A DNA stretch of 64,000 nucleotides from Pseudomonas lijiangensis (GCF_018968705.1 NZ_CP076668.1:5467001-5531000), one strand, 5' to 3'; positions 12,156 to 22,979 are shown, numbered from the stretch's first letter. The notes: a model not told the origin generated them from the letters alone. Program-made: numbers and translations.

Positions 12156-14738
12156 TTACGCCAACACCGGCTCCGCATCCTGCTTGACCGGCTGAAGCGG
12201 CAGCAGAGGTGCATGTGGATCGGCTTCGATGGAAGCACGCCATGCGGCCAGCCACTCGGGATGACCTGCGCTCCAGACCTGCTCGTGCAGACGGCCCAGG
12301 GCAACCGGGTCGCTCAGCAGCATCAGGCGCTCATGGTTACTGAGCTTTTCAGGTCCGACCTTGAGTGCATGCTCGACGCGCTCATGACGCACCGTCTCGA
12401 CAGGCTGAGCCAGACGGTGACGGGAAGTCGCCAGTGCGCACGCCAGGGCGTTCTGCTGAGGATCGACCACCGCACGGATGAAGCCTTCCTTCAGTGCATG
12501 CCAGCGGTTCTCGTGGGTGTACTGATCGGTGGAGATCAGTTCCTGAGGCGTGTCGTACTCTTCCGGGATCAGGAAGAAGCTTTCGTCACGCGCCTTGAGA
12601 CCCAGCTTGGTACGGCTGGAAATCACCGAGACCGGAATCGACAGCATCAGGGAAACCACGATCGGCGCAAGCCACCACAGGAAGCTCGGGTTCAGCCAGG
12701 CCACCAGCAGGGCCCAGCAGGCACCCAGCAAGGTTTGCGGACCATGGCGTTTGACCGCCTCGATCCATGGCGTGGAATCGTCGTCGCGCTGCGGAGAGTT
12801 CCAGGTCGCGGCCCAGCCCAGGAAAGCAGCCAGTACGAAACGGGTGTGGAACAGCATGCGAACCGGAGCCAGCAGCACCGAGAACAGCATTTCCAGCAGC
12901 ATCGAAACCGTGACCTTGAACTTGCCGCCAAATGCCTTGGCGCCCTTGGCCCAGATCAGAATGACGCTGAGCAGCTTGGGCAGGAACAACAGGACAATGG
13001 TGGTCGAGAACAGTGCGACGGCTTTTTCCGGGTGCCATTGTGGCCACAGCGGATACAGCTGACGCGGTTCAAGGAAGTAGGTCGGCTCCATCAGCGTGTT
13101 CACGGCCAGCAAGGCGGTGGACAACACCAGGAAGAAGAACCATAACGGCGCCGACAGATAGGACATCACGCCTGTCAGGAACACCGCACGGTGAACCGGG
13201 TGCATGCCCTTGACCAGGAACAGCCTGAAGTTCATCAGGTTGCCGTGGCACCAGCGGCGGTCACGCTTGAGTTCGTCCAGCAGGTTGGGCGGCAACTCTT
13301 CGTAACTGCCCGGCAGGTCGTAGGCAATCCACACGCCCCAGCCGGCACGGCGCATCAGCGCAGCTTCGACGAAGTCGTGGGAAAGAATCGCACCGGCAAA
13401 CGCACCCTTGCCCGGCAACGGCGCAAGGGCGCAGTGCTCGATGAAGGGTTTCATGCGGATGATCGCGTTGTGGCCCCAGTAGTGGGATTCACCCAGTTGC
13501 CAGAAGTGCAGGCCGGCCGTGAACAGCGGACCATAGACACGGGTCGCGAACTGCTGCATGCGGGCATACAGCGTGTCCATGCCCGAGGCACGTGGCGCAG
13601 TCTGGATGATACCTGCGTCCGGAGTAGCCTCCATCAGACGTACCAGACTGGTCAGGCATTCGCCGCTCATGACGCTGTCGGCGTCGAGCACGACCATGTA
13701 GCGGTAATCGCCACCCCAGCGACGGCAGAAGTCATCGAGGTTGCCGCTCTTGCGTTTGACGCGACGGCGACGACGACGATAGAAGATCTTGCCGAAACCA
13801 CCGGTTTCACGGCACACGTCCAGCCAGGCTTGCTGCTCGGCTACGGCGATGTCGGTGTCGTTGGTATCGCTGAGTACGAAGAAATCGAAGCGGTCCAGAT
13901 CGCCCGTTGCGGCAACCGACTCAAAGGTCGCACGCAGACCGGCAAATACCCGTGGCACGTCTTCGTTGCAGATCGGCATGACCAATGCGGTACGCGCACC
14001 GGCTTCGATCGGCTCGTTACCGGCGCTGGCACCGGAGATGCGGTATTTGTCACGACCGGTGAGCAGTTCGAGAAAGCCCATCAGTGCGGTCCAGAAACCG
14101 GCCGAAACCCAGCAGAACAGGATTCCGAACAGCAACAGGATGCTGGTCTGCAAGGCATAAGGCAGAACCTGCCATGCGGTCTGCACGAAGGTCTGGCGGG
14201 TGATTTCATCCAGCGAAACCAGCGACCAGCCCTGATACGGCAGAATGCCTTTCATGTACCAGCCAGCCACGATGGTCTGGCCAAGCATCAGCAACAGCAG
14301 AATGTAGCGACGAATCGAACCGACCGTACGCCAGCGCGCCTTGGGCAGATCACGGGGCAGATCGCTGTGATCGGGCTTTGGCGGGTTGGTCTTGCCGGTC
14401 AGGCGACGCCAGCCGCGCACCAGAATGTTGGTGCGCCATGGCTCCGGAACCACCTTGGTACGGCGGATCGGTGGCGTGGCCTTGAGGCGAATGCGACCAC
14501 TGGCATCGACTTCGAGCAGTTCGGCATCCTGCAGTTCGTCAGCCGTGGACAGCGTCAGGCGACGGCCGACGGACGCCTGGGCGACCTCGGCCTTGTCGCT
14601 TACCGGCTGTGCGGAAAGACGTTCGTGCAATTCAGCGAACGACTTGCAGCTGGCAAGTTCTGCCCGCTGCTCGTCACTCATCGGCAGGTGCGCCAGGTAC
14701 TCGTTCAGAGACTCTGGCACGGATAGAGAATTACTCAT
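12156..14738 (-). CDS. opgH: Glucans biosynthesis glucosyltransferase H
   Basis: An 860-residue inner-membrane family 2 glycosyltransferase that builds the beta-1,2-glucan backbone of osmoregulated periplasmic glucans from UDP-glucose. Membrane helices lie about 140-215 and 515-710, with the cytoplasmic catalytic domain between. Catalytic signs are [12 protein letters not shown] (about 346-357) and the QxxRW-type RDRRWCHGN (about 490-498). In P. syringae this gene is known as hrpM, needed for virulence and glucan synthesis. Its start overlaps the end of opgG by eight bases, so the two are translated together. Confidence 0.97.
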   Translation of the reverse strand: MSNSLSVPESLNEYLAHLPMSDEQRAELASCKSFAELHERLSAQPVSDKAEVAQASVGRRLTLSTADELQDAELLEVDASGRIRLKATPPIRRTKVVPEPWRTNILVRGWRRLTGKTNPPKPDHSDLPRDLPKARWRTVGSIRRYILLLLMLGQTIVAGWYMKGILPYQGWSLVSLDEITRQTFVQTAWQVLPYALQTSILLLFGILFCWVSAGFWTALMGFLELLTGRDKYRISGASAGNEPIEAGARTALVMPICNEDVPRVFAGLRATFESVAATGDLDRFDFFVLSDTNDTDIAVAEQQAWLDVCRETGGFGKIFYRRRRRRVKRKSGNLDDFCRRWGGDYRYMVVLDADSVMSGECLTSLVRLMEATPDAGIIQTAPRASGMDTLYARMQQFATRVYGPLFTAGLHFWQLGESHYWGHNAIIRMKPFIEHCALAPLPGKGAFAGAILSHDFVEAALMRRAGWGVWIAYDLPGSYEELPPNLLDELKRDRRWCHGNLMNFRLFLVKGMHPVHRAVFLTGVMSYLSAPLWFFFLVLSTALLAVNTLMEPTYFLEPRQLYPLWPQWHPEKAVALFSTTIVLLFLPKLLSVILIWAKGAKAFGGKFKVTVSMLLEMLFSVLLAPVRMLFHTRFVLAAFLGWAATWNSPQRDDDSTPWIEAVKRHGPQTLLGACWALLVAWLNPSFLWWLAPIVVSLMLSIPVSVISSRTKLGLKARDESFFLIPEEYDTPQELISTDQYTHENRWHALKEGFIRAVVDPQQNALACALATSRHRLAQPVETVRHERVEHALKVGPEKLSNHERLMLLSDPVALGRLHEQVWSAGHPEWLAAWRASIEADPHAPLLPLQPVKQDAEPVLA

Positions 14739-16677
14739 CGCTTGGCAACTGATAGCTCCAGGTCTCGGTCATGACTTGCAGGGTCTTGGCCGGCTCTGGA
14801 TGGGTGGGTGCGGCCTCGGCTTCAGGCTGCTTGATCTCTTTACCTTCAGCATCCTTGGCCACATCGGCTTTCGCTACTTCAGGCTTGTCAGCTTTGGCTG
14901 CATCGGCCTTCGGTGCTTCAGCTTTCTTGGCAGGATCGGCCTTGGCTACGTCGGCCTTGGCGGCTTCAGGCTTGGCATCGCCAGCCTTGGCTGCATCGGC
15001 TTTCGACGCATCGGCCTTGGCTAAAGCGGCGTCAGCCTTGGCAACTTCCTTGGCGGCTGCAGGTTTTGCAGCTTCCTTGGATGCTGACTTCTTGTCATCT
15101 TTGTCAGCGACAAGCAGCGCAGGTTCCTTGCCGGGCTCGGCAGGAATTTCACGCAGCAGGTAGGCGCGCATCTCGGTCGGCTTGTTGCGATCCTTGACCT
15201 TGACTCGCAGGGTCAGGCGATAGCCCTTGGTAACCGGGTTGTAGCGCAGGTTGTTCTCGACCAGCTCGACGTTGTCATCGGTGGTGACCTGACTGCGGAT
15301 GGTCTTGTCTTCAGGCAATGCGGCCAGGACCGGGCCGACGAAGTCGACCAGGAATGCCAGGCTGCCGTCCGGCTGACGAACCAGGTTGGACTGCCTTACG
15401 TCACCGATGGAGCGCTGGGTCTGCTTGACCCAACCCAGATCAGGCGAGTGAATGGCGTTTTCCTGCATGGTCCAGTGCAGGCGGTAGTTGAACTCCATCG
15501 GCTCACCTGGAGCAGCCAGGGTTTCAGGCTTCCAGAATGCAACGATGTTGTCGTTGGTTTCGTCGGCAGTCGGGATCTCTACCAGATCGACAGTACCTTT
15601 GCCCCAGTCGCCTTTAGGCTCGATCCATGCGCTTGGGCGCTTGTCGTAGCGGTCGTCGAGGTCTTCGTACTGGCTGAAGTCACGACCACGCTGCAACAGA
15701 CCGAAGCCACGCGGGTTCTCCACCGAGAAGCTGCTGACGGCCAGGTGTTTCGGGTTGTTCAGAGGACGCCATACCCACTCGCCATTGGCTGCCTGGATCG
15801 ACAGACCGCTGGAGTCGTGGAGTTCACGACGATAGTTGGGTACACGCGAAGGCTGGTTGGCACCGAACAGGAACATACTGGTCAGCGGAGCCACGCCCAG
15901 CTTGGTGACGTTTTCACGCAGGTACATGCGCGACTTGACGTCCACCAGGGTGTTGGTACCAGGACGCAGGGTCAACTGGTAGGCACCGGTGGCACGCGGC
16001 GAATCGAGCAGTGCGAAGATCACCAGATGGTTGTCATCCGGGCCCGGTTTCTCGATCCAGAACTCTTTGAAACGAGGAAACTCTTCGCCAGACGGCAAGG
16101 CGGTATCGATCGCCATGCCACGAGCGGACAGGCCATAGACCTGACCCTTGCCGATCACGCGGAAGTAGCTCGCGCCCAGCATGGTCATGATCTCGTCCTG
16201 CTTGTCATCCTTGTTGATCGGATACAGGACGCGGAAGCCCGCATAGCCAAGCTTTTCAGTGGCTTTAGGGTCGATCTTGATGTCGCCGAAGTCGAAACGG
16301 TTCGCGTCGTACTTGATCTCTTCGACAGTAGTAGCCGTGACTTCGTTGATCTTGACTGGCGTGTCGAAGTGCATGCCCTGGTGATAGAACGACAGCTTGA
16401 ACGGCGTCTTGTCGGTCGCCCACTCAGCCTTGTCTTCACGGAAGCGGATCTTCTGGTAGTCCGCGAACTTCATTTCGCGCAACTCGGTAGGCAGATTGCT
16501 TTTTGGAGCCTCGAACTTCTGCCCGGCCATTTCTTTGGCCTTTGCCGCTACATCATCAAGGTTGAATGCCCACAGCTGGCCTGAACCCAGCAGGCAGACA
16601 AGAGCCGAGCTTGCCAAAAGCGCACTACGCAACCGTTTGACAGGTGTCTTTGGAGCATCACAGGGACTAACAATCAC
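14731..16677 (-). CDS. opgG: Glucans biosynthesis protein G with long Ala/Lys-rich insertion
   Basis: A 648-residue periplasmic protein needed for osmoregulated periplasmic glucan synthesis, probably for branching or release of the backbone made by OpgH. A long signal peptide ends near [10 protein letters not shown]. The beta-sandwich catalytic-like domain and the Ig-like domain follow to about residue 525. A low-complexity stretch of about 90 residues then repeats [12 protein letters not shown] units before a conserved closing strand, [13 protein letters not shown]. coli OpgG is about 511 residues and lacks such a stretch. GTG at 16677 is chosen over TTG at 16683 because GAGGG lies seven bases upstream. 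Confidence 0.94.
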   Translation of the reverse strand: MIVSPCDAPKTPVKRLRSALLASSALVCLLGSGQLWAFNLDDVAAKAKEMAGQKFEAPKSNLPTELREMKFADYQKIRFREDKAEWATDKTPFKLSFYHQGMHFDTPVKINEVTATTVEEIKYDANRFDFGDIKIDPKATEKLGYAGFRVLYPINKDDKQDEIMTMLGASYFRVIGKGQVYGLSARGMAIDTALPSGEEFPRFKEFWIEKPGPDDNHLVIFALLDSPRATGAYQLTLRPGTNTLVDVKSRMYLRENVTKLGVAPLTSMFLFGANQPSRVPNYRRELHDSSGLSIQAANGEWVWRPLNNPKHLAVSSFSVENPRGFGLLQRGRDFSQYEDLDDRYDKRPSAWIEPKGDWGKGTVDLVEIPTADETNDNIVAFWKPETLAAPGEPMEFNYRLHWTMQENAIHSPDLGWVKQTQRSIGDVRQSNLVRQPDGSLAFLVDFVGPVLAALPEDKTIRSQVTTDDNVELVENNLRYNPVTKGYRLTLRVKVKDRNKPTEMRAYLLREIPAEPGKEPALLVADKDDKKSASKEAAKPAAAKEVAKADAALAKADASKADAAKAGDAKPEAAKADVAKADPAKKAEAPKADAAKADKPEVAKADVAKDAEGKEIKQPEAEAAPTHPEPAKTLQVMTETWSYQLPSDE

Positions 16678-16940
16678 GAGCAACCCTCGCCGAAAACAGA
16701 TGAAGAAACCAACGGCCAGCTATCAGATGCCGGGTTGGCGAGCATTGTTCCGACTCCGAATGGGCTTAATGATTCCCCAATCAATGTCAGAACCCGCTTC
16801 TGAATACGCAATGGACCAACTATCGTCGGTCCCCGTAGCGCGCGATTATCCAGTAGCGCGCGTAACAACGCATCATGTATGACAAAGATTTTCTTGCACG
16901 CAGGGCTAATAAATCCGCGGCGGGCAGAGATTTCATCTTG

Positions 16941-17378
16941 TCAGGTATCAAACAAAAATGTCACAGGGCCATCATTCACCAGATGAACCTGCATGTCCGC
17001 ACCAAATTGGCCCGCTGCAACCACCGGATGCGCGATCCTGGCCTGAGACAATAAATAGTCGAACAACTGCGCACCCAGGGCCGGAGGCGCTGCTTTTGAA
17101 AAGCCCGCGCGCATGCCGCTCCTGGTATCCGCCGCCAGCGTGAACTGCGAAACCAGCAGCAGACCACCCCCGACATCACGCAATGACAGATTCATCTTGC
17201 CGTCGTCATCACTGAACACCCGATAGTTGAGCAGCTTATGCAGCAACTTATCGGCACTGGCCTGAGTGTCTTGAGGCTCTACACCCACAAGAACCAGAAG
17301 CCCCTGGTCCACAGAACCGACAACTTCTCCAGCCACTTCCACACGTGCACTTCGCACGCGCTGTAACAAGCCTTTCAT
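16941..17378 (-). CDS. dtd: D-aminoacyl-tRNA deacylase
   Basis: A 145-residue enzyme that removes D-amino acids (and glycine wrongly attached to tRNA-Ala) from tRNA, a proofreading step after charging. The family motifs [12 protein letters not shown] (about 78-89) and NDGPVTF near the C-terminus (containing the cross-subunit Gly-Pro) are present. The ATG at 17378 is chosen over one five codons upstream because the family begins MKGLLQRV. Its neighbour downstream is opgG, on the same strand after 263 bases. Confidence 0.96.
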   Translation of the reverse strand: MKGLLQRVRSARVEVAGEVVGSVDQGLLVLVGVEPQDTQASADKLLHKLLNYRVFSDDDGKMNLSLRDVGGGLLLVSQFTLAADTRSGMRAGFSKAAPPALGAQLFDYLLSQARIAHPVVAAGQFGADMQVHLVNDGPVTFLFDT

Positions 17379-17403
17379 AAACAAGAATCCCATCGTGCAG
17401 GCT

Positions 17404-17491
17404 GTGTGGGAGCGAATTTATTCGCGAGAAGCCCGTACATTCAAAGAAAATGTATCGCCTTCAATGACGCCTCGCGAATGAATTCCCACAC
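17404..17491. repeat. REP pair enclosing a conserved core (copy A)
   Basis: A REP half (TGTGGGAGCGAATTTATTCG) and an inverted half (CTCGCGAATGAATTCCCACA) enclose a core of about 40 bases beginning GTACATTCAAAGAAAATGTA, followed by TCGCCTTCAATGACG. Inside the core TACAT and ATGTA can pair. Related copies occur at 531-606, 52571-52647 (inverted) and 56732-56816. It lies between pip and dtd. Confidence 0.85.
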
Positions 17492-17504
17492 ACAGGGTTG
17501 GGGG

Positions 17505-18476
17505 TTACGCTTCTTCAGGTGGCAGATCAAGCAGGCGACGGGCGACCTGCGACGCCGCACGCACCAGCGCATCGGTGATACCGGGTTCGGAAGCGGCATG
17601 CCCGGCTTCGCGAATAACCTGCAACTCACTGTTGGGCCACGCCTGATGCAGCTCCCAGGCATTATCCAGCGGGCAGATTACATCGTAGCGGCCGTGCACG
17701 ATGATGCCAGGCAGGTGCGCGATCTTGGGCATGTCGCGAATCAGCTGGTTCTCTTCCAGGAAGGCATTATTGATGAAGTAATGCGATTCGATGCGCGCAA
17801 TGGACAAGGCGCGCTGAGGCTCGGCAAAACGGTCGACGACCTGCGGGTTCGGACGCAGGGTCGCGGTACGGCCTTCCCAGGTAGACCATGCCTTGGCGGC
17901 ATGCATCTGGGCGATCTGGTCGGCACCGGTCAGGCGCTTGTGGAAGGCACTCAGCAGGTTGTCGCGCTCATCCAGCGGGATCGGCGCCACGTAGTCCTGC
18001 CAGTAATCGGGGAACAGGCGGCTCGCGCCGGACTGGTAGAACCATTCGATTTCCTGGGCACGGCACAGAAAAATACCGCGCAGGATCAGGGCGTGTACGC
18101 GATCGGGATGGGTCTGGGCGTAGGCCAGCGCCAGGGTCGAGCCCCAGGAACCGCCAAACAGCACCCATTTTTCGATCCCCAGATGCTCGCGAATGCGCTC
18201 CAGGTCTTCTACCAGATGCCAGGTGGTGTTGTTTTCAAGACTCGCGTGAGGGGTCGAACGCCCGCAGCCACGCTGATCGAACGTGACGATGCGGTAAAGA
18301 TTGGGATCGAAATAACGGCGACTTTGCGCATCGCATCCCGCACCCGGCCCGCCATGGATGAACACCACAGGCAACCCTTCGGGCGACCCGCTTTCATCGA
18401 CATAGAGCACATGCGGCTGTTCCACAGCCAGATCGTGCCGGGCGTAGGGTTTGATCTGCGGGTACAAAGTCTGCAT
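17505..18476 (-). CDS. pip: Proline iminopeptidase
   Basis: A 323-residue alpha/beta-hydrolase that cuts N-terminal proline from peptides in the cytoplasm. The oxyanion motif HGGPGAG is near residues 41-47, FDQRGCGRS near 70, the nucleophile elbow GGSWGSTLAL near residues 108-117, and the acid and histidine are in HGRYDVICP (near 265) and EAGHAASEPG (near 292). The length is normal for the family. It faces away from glgP and shares a 277-base gap with it. Confidence 0.95.
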   Translation of the reverse strand: MQTLYPQIKPYARHDLAVEQPHVLYVDESGSPEGLPVVFIHGGPGAGCDAQSRRYFDPNLYRIVTFDQRGCGRSTPHASLENNTTWHLVEDLERIREHLGIEKWVLFGGSWGSTLALAYAQTHPDRVHALILRGIFLCRAQEIEWFYQSGASRLFPDYWQDYVAPIPLDERDNLLSAFHKRLTGADQIAQMHAAKAWSTWEGRTATLRPNPQVVDRFAEPQRALSIARIESHYFINNAFLEENQLIRDMPKIAHLPGIIVHGRYDVICPLDNAWELHQAWPNSELQVIREAGHAASEPGITDALVRAASQVARRLLDLPPEEA

Positions 18477-18753
18477 ACATGCTCCATAAGTCCAGTTCAG
18501 AGGCGTCTATTATTCTGCCGTTGGGCATCATAAACCCGAAACGATGAATCAGCATGCTGCACATTGCTCATCCGGGTGGAACGATCAATGCAAGCGATTT
18601 GCCAATTGCTCGGATTCGCGAACCAGAGCATTGCAACCGAGTCGAAACGCTGGCACTTGCTCGGTTATTTAAATTTTTTCAGGAAATAACTGACGACACG
18701 CCTACAGTCAAAGAACCCACTTTCCACTCGTCTGACTACTTGAGGTCGTAACG

Positions 18754-21204
18754 ATGTCTCAGGAACCACTTGTTCGTGACGCTGATGTGGCTGCTTTTCG
18801 CGCCGCCGTTCTTGCCAAACTCACTTATGCAGTGGGCAAGGACCCTGACCATGCGTTTGAGCATGACTGGTTTGAAGCTGTAGCCCTGGCTGCCCGTGAC
18901 CATATGGTCGAGCACTGGATGGACCACACGCGACAGATTTATCGCAAGGTCCAGAAACGCGTCTATTACCTGTCCCTCGAATTTCTGATCGGGCGGCTTC
19001 TGTACGACAGCCTGAGCAACCTCGGTCTTCTGGAAATCGCCCGCGAAGCGATGACCGAGCTGGGCGTGGACATCGAGCGTATCCGCCTGCTGGAACCGGA
19101 CGCGGCACTGGGCAATGGTGGTCTGGGCCGTCTGGCAGCCTGCTTCATGGAAAGCATGTCGACGCTGGGCATTGCCGGTCACGGCTATGGCATTCGTTAC
19201 GAGCACGGCCTGTTCCGTCAGGCGATAGTCGACGGCTGGCAACAGGAGCAGACGGAGCACTGGCTGGACTTCGGCAACCCGTGGGAGTTCGAGCGTCCCG
19301 AGGTGGTCTATTCAATCGGTTTCAGCGGCAGCGTCGATACGGTGCTCAATGAAGCGGGCGAGCCGCGCCAGGTCTGGCGTCCGGCAGAAACCGTGCGCGC
19401 CATTGCCTACGATACGCCTGTGGTCGGCTGGCGCGGCAAAAGCGTCAACACCCTGCGCCTGTGGCGTGCTCGCGCGCTGGATGATCTGCATCTGGAACGC
19501 TTCAACGCCGGCGACCACTTCGGTGCGGTTGCCGAAGTCGTGCGGGCCGAAAGTATTTCCCGCGTCCTTTACCCCAACGATGCAACGGAGGCTGGCCAGG
19601 AGCTGCGCCTGCGCCAGGAATACTTCTTTGTCTCGGCGTCCTTGCAGGACCTGCTGCGTCGCCACCTGAACATGCACGCGACCCTGATGGATCTGCCCGA
19701 ACACGCGGCCATCCAGATGAACGACACCCACCCCTCGATTGCCGTGGCCGAGCTGATGCGACAGCTGATCGACACCCACGGAATCGCCTGGGATGCGGCC
19801 TGGAAAATCACCGTAGGCACCTTGAGCTACACCAACCACACCCTGCTGCCCGAAGCGCTGGAAACCTGGTCGGTAGGCCTGATGGAACGCATGCTGCCGC
19901 GGCACATGCAGATCATCTACCTGATCAACGCCCAGCACATCGACACCCTGCGCGCCAAAGGCGTGCACGACTTCGACGTCCTGCGGGCCGTCTCGCTGAT
20001 CGAGGAAGACAACGGCCGCCGGGTACGCATGGGCAACCTGGCGTTCCTGGGCTCCCACAGCATCAACGGCGTTTCCGCGCTGCACACCCAGTTGATGCGC
20101 AAGACCGTATTCGCCGAGCTGCACAAGATTTATCCAGAGCGGATCAACAACAAGACCAACGGCATCACCTTCCGCCGCTGGCTGTACCAAGCCAACCCGA
20201 AGCTGACCGAAATGCTGGTGGAAGCCCTGGGCGAAGACGTCCTGGACAGTGCCGAAAAACGCCTGATCGAACTGGAACCGTTCGCGGAAAAAAGCTCCTT
20301 CCGCAAACAGATGGCCGACCAGCGTCTGCACAGCAAACGAGCCCTGGCCGCCATCATCCATGAAAGACTGGGAATCGTGGTCAATCCTGCCGCGATGTTC
20401 GACGTGCAGGTCAAGCGTATCCACGAGTACAAGCGCCAGTTGCTGAACCTGTTCCACACTGTCGCGCTGTATCAGGCAATCCGCGCCGAACCCGGTACCG
20501 ACTGGGTGCCAAGGGTGAAGATCTTCGCGGGCAAGGCAGCGGCCAGCTATCACTCGGCCAAGCTGATCATCAAGCTCGCCAACGACATCGCCCGCACCGT
20601 CAACAACGACCCGACCGTGCGTGGCCTGCTCAAAGTGGTGTTCATGCCCAACTACAACGTCAGCCTGGCCGAAAGCATCATTCCGGCAGCCGACCTTTCC
20701 GAGCAGATTTCCACTGCCGGCCTGGAAGCTTCCGGGACCAGCAACATGAAATTCGGCCTCAACGGCGCGCTGACCATCGGCACGCTGGACGGCGCCAACG
20801 TGGAAATGAGCGAGCAGGTCGGCCTTGAACATATGTTCATCTTCGGCATGACTTCGCAGGAGGTAGAAGCACGCAAGCAGGCTGGCGACTTCAGCGCTTA
20901 CGCCGATGTGGCTGCATCCGGCCGCCTCAACGATGTGCTGCAGGCGATTCGCGGCGGCGTGTTCTCGCCGGACGATCCGAACCGCTATGCGGGCTTGATC
21001 GATCAGTTGCTGGCCTACGACCGTTTCCTGGTCTGTGCCGACTTCGACTCGTACTGGGCCGCCCAGGCCAAGGTCGAGGAACACTGGCACGACTCCAAGC
21101 AATGGTGGCGCTCGGCAGTTCTCAACACGGCGCGCATGGGCTGGTTCTCGTCAGACCGAACCATCCGCGAGTACGCCGGAGAAATCTGGAAAGCACTGGA
21201 GTAA
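18754..21204 (+). CDS. glgP: Glycogen/alpha-glucan phosphorylase
   Basis: An 816-residue pyridoxal-phosphate enzyme that releases glucose-1-phosphate from alpha-1,4-glucans. The family signature EASGTSNMKFGLNG, with the PLP lysine near residue 666, is intact, as are the early QKRVYYLSLEFLIGR (about 69-83) and LGNGGLGRLAACFMES (about 112-127). The length is normal. It stands alone; other glycogen genes are not in the window. A hairpin repeat follows 30 bases after the stop. Confidence 0.97.
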   Translation: MSQEPLVRDADVAAFRAAVLAKLTYAVGKDPDHAFEHDWFEAVALAARDHMVEHWMDHTRQIYRKVQKRVYYLSLEFLIGRLLYDSLSNLGLLEIAREAMTELGVDIERIRLLEPDAALGNGGLGRLAACFMESMSTLGIAGHGYGIRYEHGLFRQAIVDGWQQEQTEHWLDFGNPWEFERPEVVYSIGFSGSVDTVLNEAGEPRQVWRPAETVRAIAYDTPVVGWRGKSVNTLRLWRARALDDLHLERFNAGDHFGAVAEVVRAESISRVLYPNDATEAGQELRLRQEYFFVSASLQDLLRRHLNMHATLMDLPEHAAIQMNDTHPSIAVAELMRQLIDTHGIAWDAAWKITVGTLSYTNHTLLPEALETWSVGLMERMLPRHMQIIYLINAQHIDTLRAKGVHDFDVLRAVSLIEEDNGRRVRMGNLAFLGSHSINGVSALHTQLMRKTVFAELHKIYPERINNKTNGITFRRWLYQANPKLTEMLVEALGEDVLDSAEKRLIELEPFAEKSSFRKQMADQRLHSKRALAAIIHERLGIVVNPAAMFDVQVKRIHEYKRQLLNLFHTVALYQAIRAEPGTDWVPRVKIFAGKAAASYHSAKLIIKLANDIARTVNNDPTVRGLLKVVFMPNYNVSLAESIIPAADLSEQISTAGLEASGTSNMKFGLNGALTIGTLDGANVEMSEQVGLEHMFIFGMTSQEVEARKQAGDFSAYADVAASGRLNDVLQAIRGGVFSPDDPNRYAGLIDQLLAYDRFLVCADFDSYWAAQAKVEEHWHDSKQWWRSAVLNTARMGWFSSDRTIREYAGEIWKALE

Positions 21205-21234
21205 CTCCGATGAGTTGAGGCCAATAAATCACTT

Positions 21235-21292
21235 TGTGGGAGGCAGCTTGCTGGCGACTTCAGCCTTTTTCGCCAGCAAGCTGCCTCCCACA
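21235..21292. repeat. REP-like perfect inverted repeat of a second sequence class
   Basis: TGTGGGAGGCAGCTTGCTGG(CGA) at 21235-21257 and its exact inverse at 21270-21292 leave a 12-base loop. This differs from the GCGAATTTATTCGCG class elsewhere in the window; a single diverged half occurs at 61220-61240. It lies just downstream of glgP, where it may end transcription, and just upstream of the suspected DUF2339 remnant. Confidence 0.85.
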
Positions 21293-21344
21293 GGTTTTGT
21301 TTTTGCCCCCCCTCTCCTGCCCCTGACTCACATCCTTTTACTCC

Positions 21345-21454
21345 ATAGGTGTTGGCATATTGCTACTGGTGGTGGGATATTTCACACATCACTGCCAAAT
21401 TCTTTCGCCATACATCGGTGCGCAAGCAGACATCGGCTGCCTGCCCAACCCTGA
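21345..21454 (+). pseudogene. Probable 3' remnant of a DUF2339 membrane-protein gene
   Basis: One frame reads a hydrophobic IGVGILLLVVGYFT at about 21343-21384. A one-base shift in the run TTCACACATC then leads to PSLPNSF and an end at TGA 21452-21454, which abuts the ribosome-binding site of the DUF3999 gene. In other Pseudomonas a large DUF2339 multi-pass protein directly precedes DUF3999 and fbp, and its end has a hydrophobic helix followed by Pro-rich residues. Only about 110 bases remain here. The identification rests on position and a short similarity recalled rather than searched. Confidence 0.4.
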
Positions 21455-21465
21455 GGAAAACGTTC

Positions 21466-22833
21466 GTGAGTCGTCCGCTCGTCATCAAAATCGCTGTGCT
21501 CGGCGCAGCCCTGTGCGCAGCGATGACTGTCAACGCCCTGGAAAAACCGGCGGACTTCACCAGCCAGACGCCTTTGACCCTCATCGGCCAAGGCCCGCTG
21601 TATCGCATCGAACTGCCTCTGGCACTGCAACTGAACGCCCGCCAACCCAATCTGAATGATCTTCGTGTATTCGATGCCGACGGCCAGGCTCAAGCCTTTG
21701 CACTCGTGCGCAAACAGGAATCCCACGAAGAAAACCCTGCACCAACAGCCGTGAAGTGGTTCCCGCTATACACCACTGCCGAAGCGGGTGATGCCGTGCC
21801 GGTTATCCGCAGCAAACGTTCGAGCGACGGAGCCCTCATCGATGTACAGCCGCAAAGCGACATCGAAGCAGGTGAAGAGATACTGCGCGGCTGGCTGCTG
21901 GACGCCAGTGCGATCAAGGCTCCACTTGAACAACTGCTGATCGACTGGAGCTCCGAACGCGAAGGCTTCCAGCACTTCAGCATCGAGGCCAGCGATGACC
22001 TCCAGCACTGGCAGGCCTGGGGCGAAGGACAAGTGGCGCGCCTGACGTTCTCCGATGAAATGGTCGAGCAGCGAGAGGTCGGTCTGCCCGGTCAGAACGC
22101 CCGCTACCTGCGCCTGCTGTGGCGCTCACCGCAAAACGCGCCAACCCTGATTTCAGCTTACGTACTGAGCGCCAGCCCCGACAGCCCGCCGACCACTCTG
22201 AGCTGGTCGCCATCAATCACGGGGGTCGTCGGGCAACCCAATGAATATGTCTGGCAGTTGCCGGTCGACCTGCCGGTGGAGCGGGTGAAAATCGATATCA
22301 GCCAGGACAATAGCCTGGCACCCGGCACGCTTTATGGTCGACTTGATGGCAGTCAGGAATGGCAGATCATCAGCAGCGGCCTGCTGTATCGCCTGACCCA
22401 GAACAATGGCGAGATCGTGCAGGATCAGTTGCAGCTCTCGGGGCAGACCGTGGGGCAATTGAAACTGGTGGTCGATGATCGTGGCGGCGGTCTGGGCGCA
22501 CAGGCTCCAGGGCTGAGCGTTGCCGTGCCTGCAACTCAGGTGGTGTTCCGGGCCAGCGGCAACGGGCCGTTTACCCTCACCATCGGTCATGCAACAGCAC
22601 CGGCAGTCGAGCTGCCGCTGACGACACTGATACCCGACTTCGACCCGCAGAAACTGACGACGCTGGGCAAGGCCAGACCGGCCACGGCACCTGCTGCCAG
22701 CGCAGCGGTTGCTGCACCGCCAGTCGCTGAAAGCATGGACTACAAGCGCATGGGCCTGTGGGCCGTGCTGATACTGGGCACGTTATGCCTGAGCGGGATC
22801 GGTCTGAGTGCCCTGCGCACCTCAAAACATTGA
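21466..22833 (+). CDS. DUF3999 family protein
   Basis: A 455-residue envelope protein. The signal peptide ends near MTVNALE; the body is beta-rich with an F5/8-type-like stretch (DWSSEREGFQHFSIEASDDLQHW, about 160-182), then an Ala/Pro-rich linker and one C-terminal membrane helix (WAVLILGTLCLSGIGLSAL). The function is unknown. The family normally accompanies DUF2339, of which only a suspected stub remains upstream, so the gene may have lost its partner. GTG at 21466 is chosen because GAGGAA lies eight bases before it and the signal peptide then begins correctly. Confidence 0.85.
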   Translation: MSRPLVIKIAVLGAALCAAMTVNALEKPADFTSQTPLTLIGQGPLYRIELPLALQLNARQPNLNDLRVFDADGQAQAFALVRKQESHEENPAPTAVKWFPLYTTAEAGDAVPVIRSKRSSDGALIDVQPQSDIEAGEEILRGWLLDASAIKAPLEQLLIDWSSEREGFQHFSIEASDDLQHWQAWGEGQVARLTFSDEMVEQREVGLPGQNARYLRLLWRSPQNAPTLISAYVLSASPDSPPTTLSWSPSITGVVGQPNEYVWQLPVDLPVERVKIDISQDNSLAPGTLYGRLDGSQEWQIISSGLLYRLTQNNGEIVQDQLQLSGQTVGQLKLVVDDRGGGLGAQAPGLSVAVPATQVVFRASGNGPFTLTIGHATAPAVELPLTTLIPDFDPQKLTTLGKARPATAPAASAAVAAPPVAESMDYKRMGLWAVLILGTLCLSGIGLSALRTSKH

Positions 22834-22930
22834 CCCGTCACGGCTTCGACGTGTGGTTTTGCAGCTACGCTGAGCAAGCGGATGAACTCAATTCGCCATA
22901 AGCCAGTCTGATAGCAGTATTACGCAGCCA

Positions 22931-22957
22931 CTCGCGCTAAACTGCGCGGGTTTTTTA
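22931..22957 (+). terminator. Intrinsic terminator after the DUF3999 gene
   Basis: CGCGC (22933-22937) and GCGCG (22944-22948) form a short stem with loop TAAACT, followed by GG and six T residues. It lies about 100 bases after the stop and about 25 bases before fbp. Confidence 0.65.
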
Positions 22958-22979
22958 TCCCCCATTTTCGGAGCTATCC

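Noticed and set aside
13191..14726. 511-residue open frame antisense to opgH
   Set aside because: It is a shadow of the high-GC opgH gene: no ribosome-binding site, no recognisable domain, and codon use mirrors the real gene on the other strand. The same holds for long antisense frames over ubiB, both chemoreceptors, glgP, hutU, hutH1, hutI, cadA and ptsP.
14780..15105. Repetitive DNA in opgG as a CRISPR or tandem satellite
   Set aside because: The units are irregular, in frame, and encode a continuous Ala/Lys/Asp-rich segment; there are no spacers.
18640..18670. TGGCACTTGC before glgP as a sigma54 promoter
   Set aside because: The GG and GC dinucleotides are not ten bases apart, so the required -24/-12 spacing fails.
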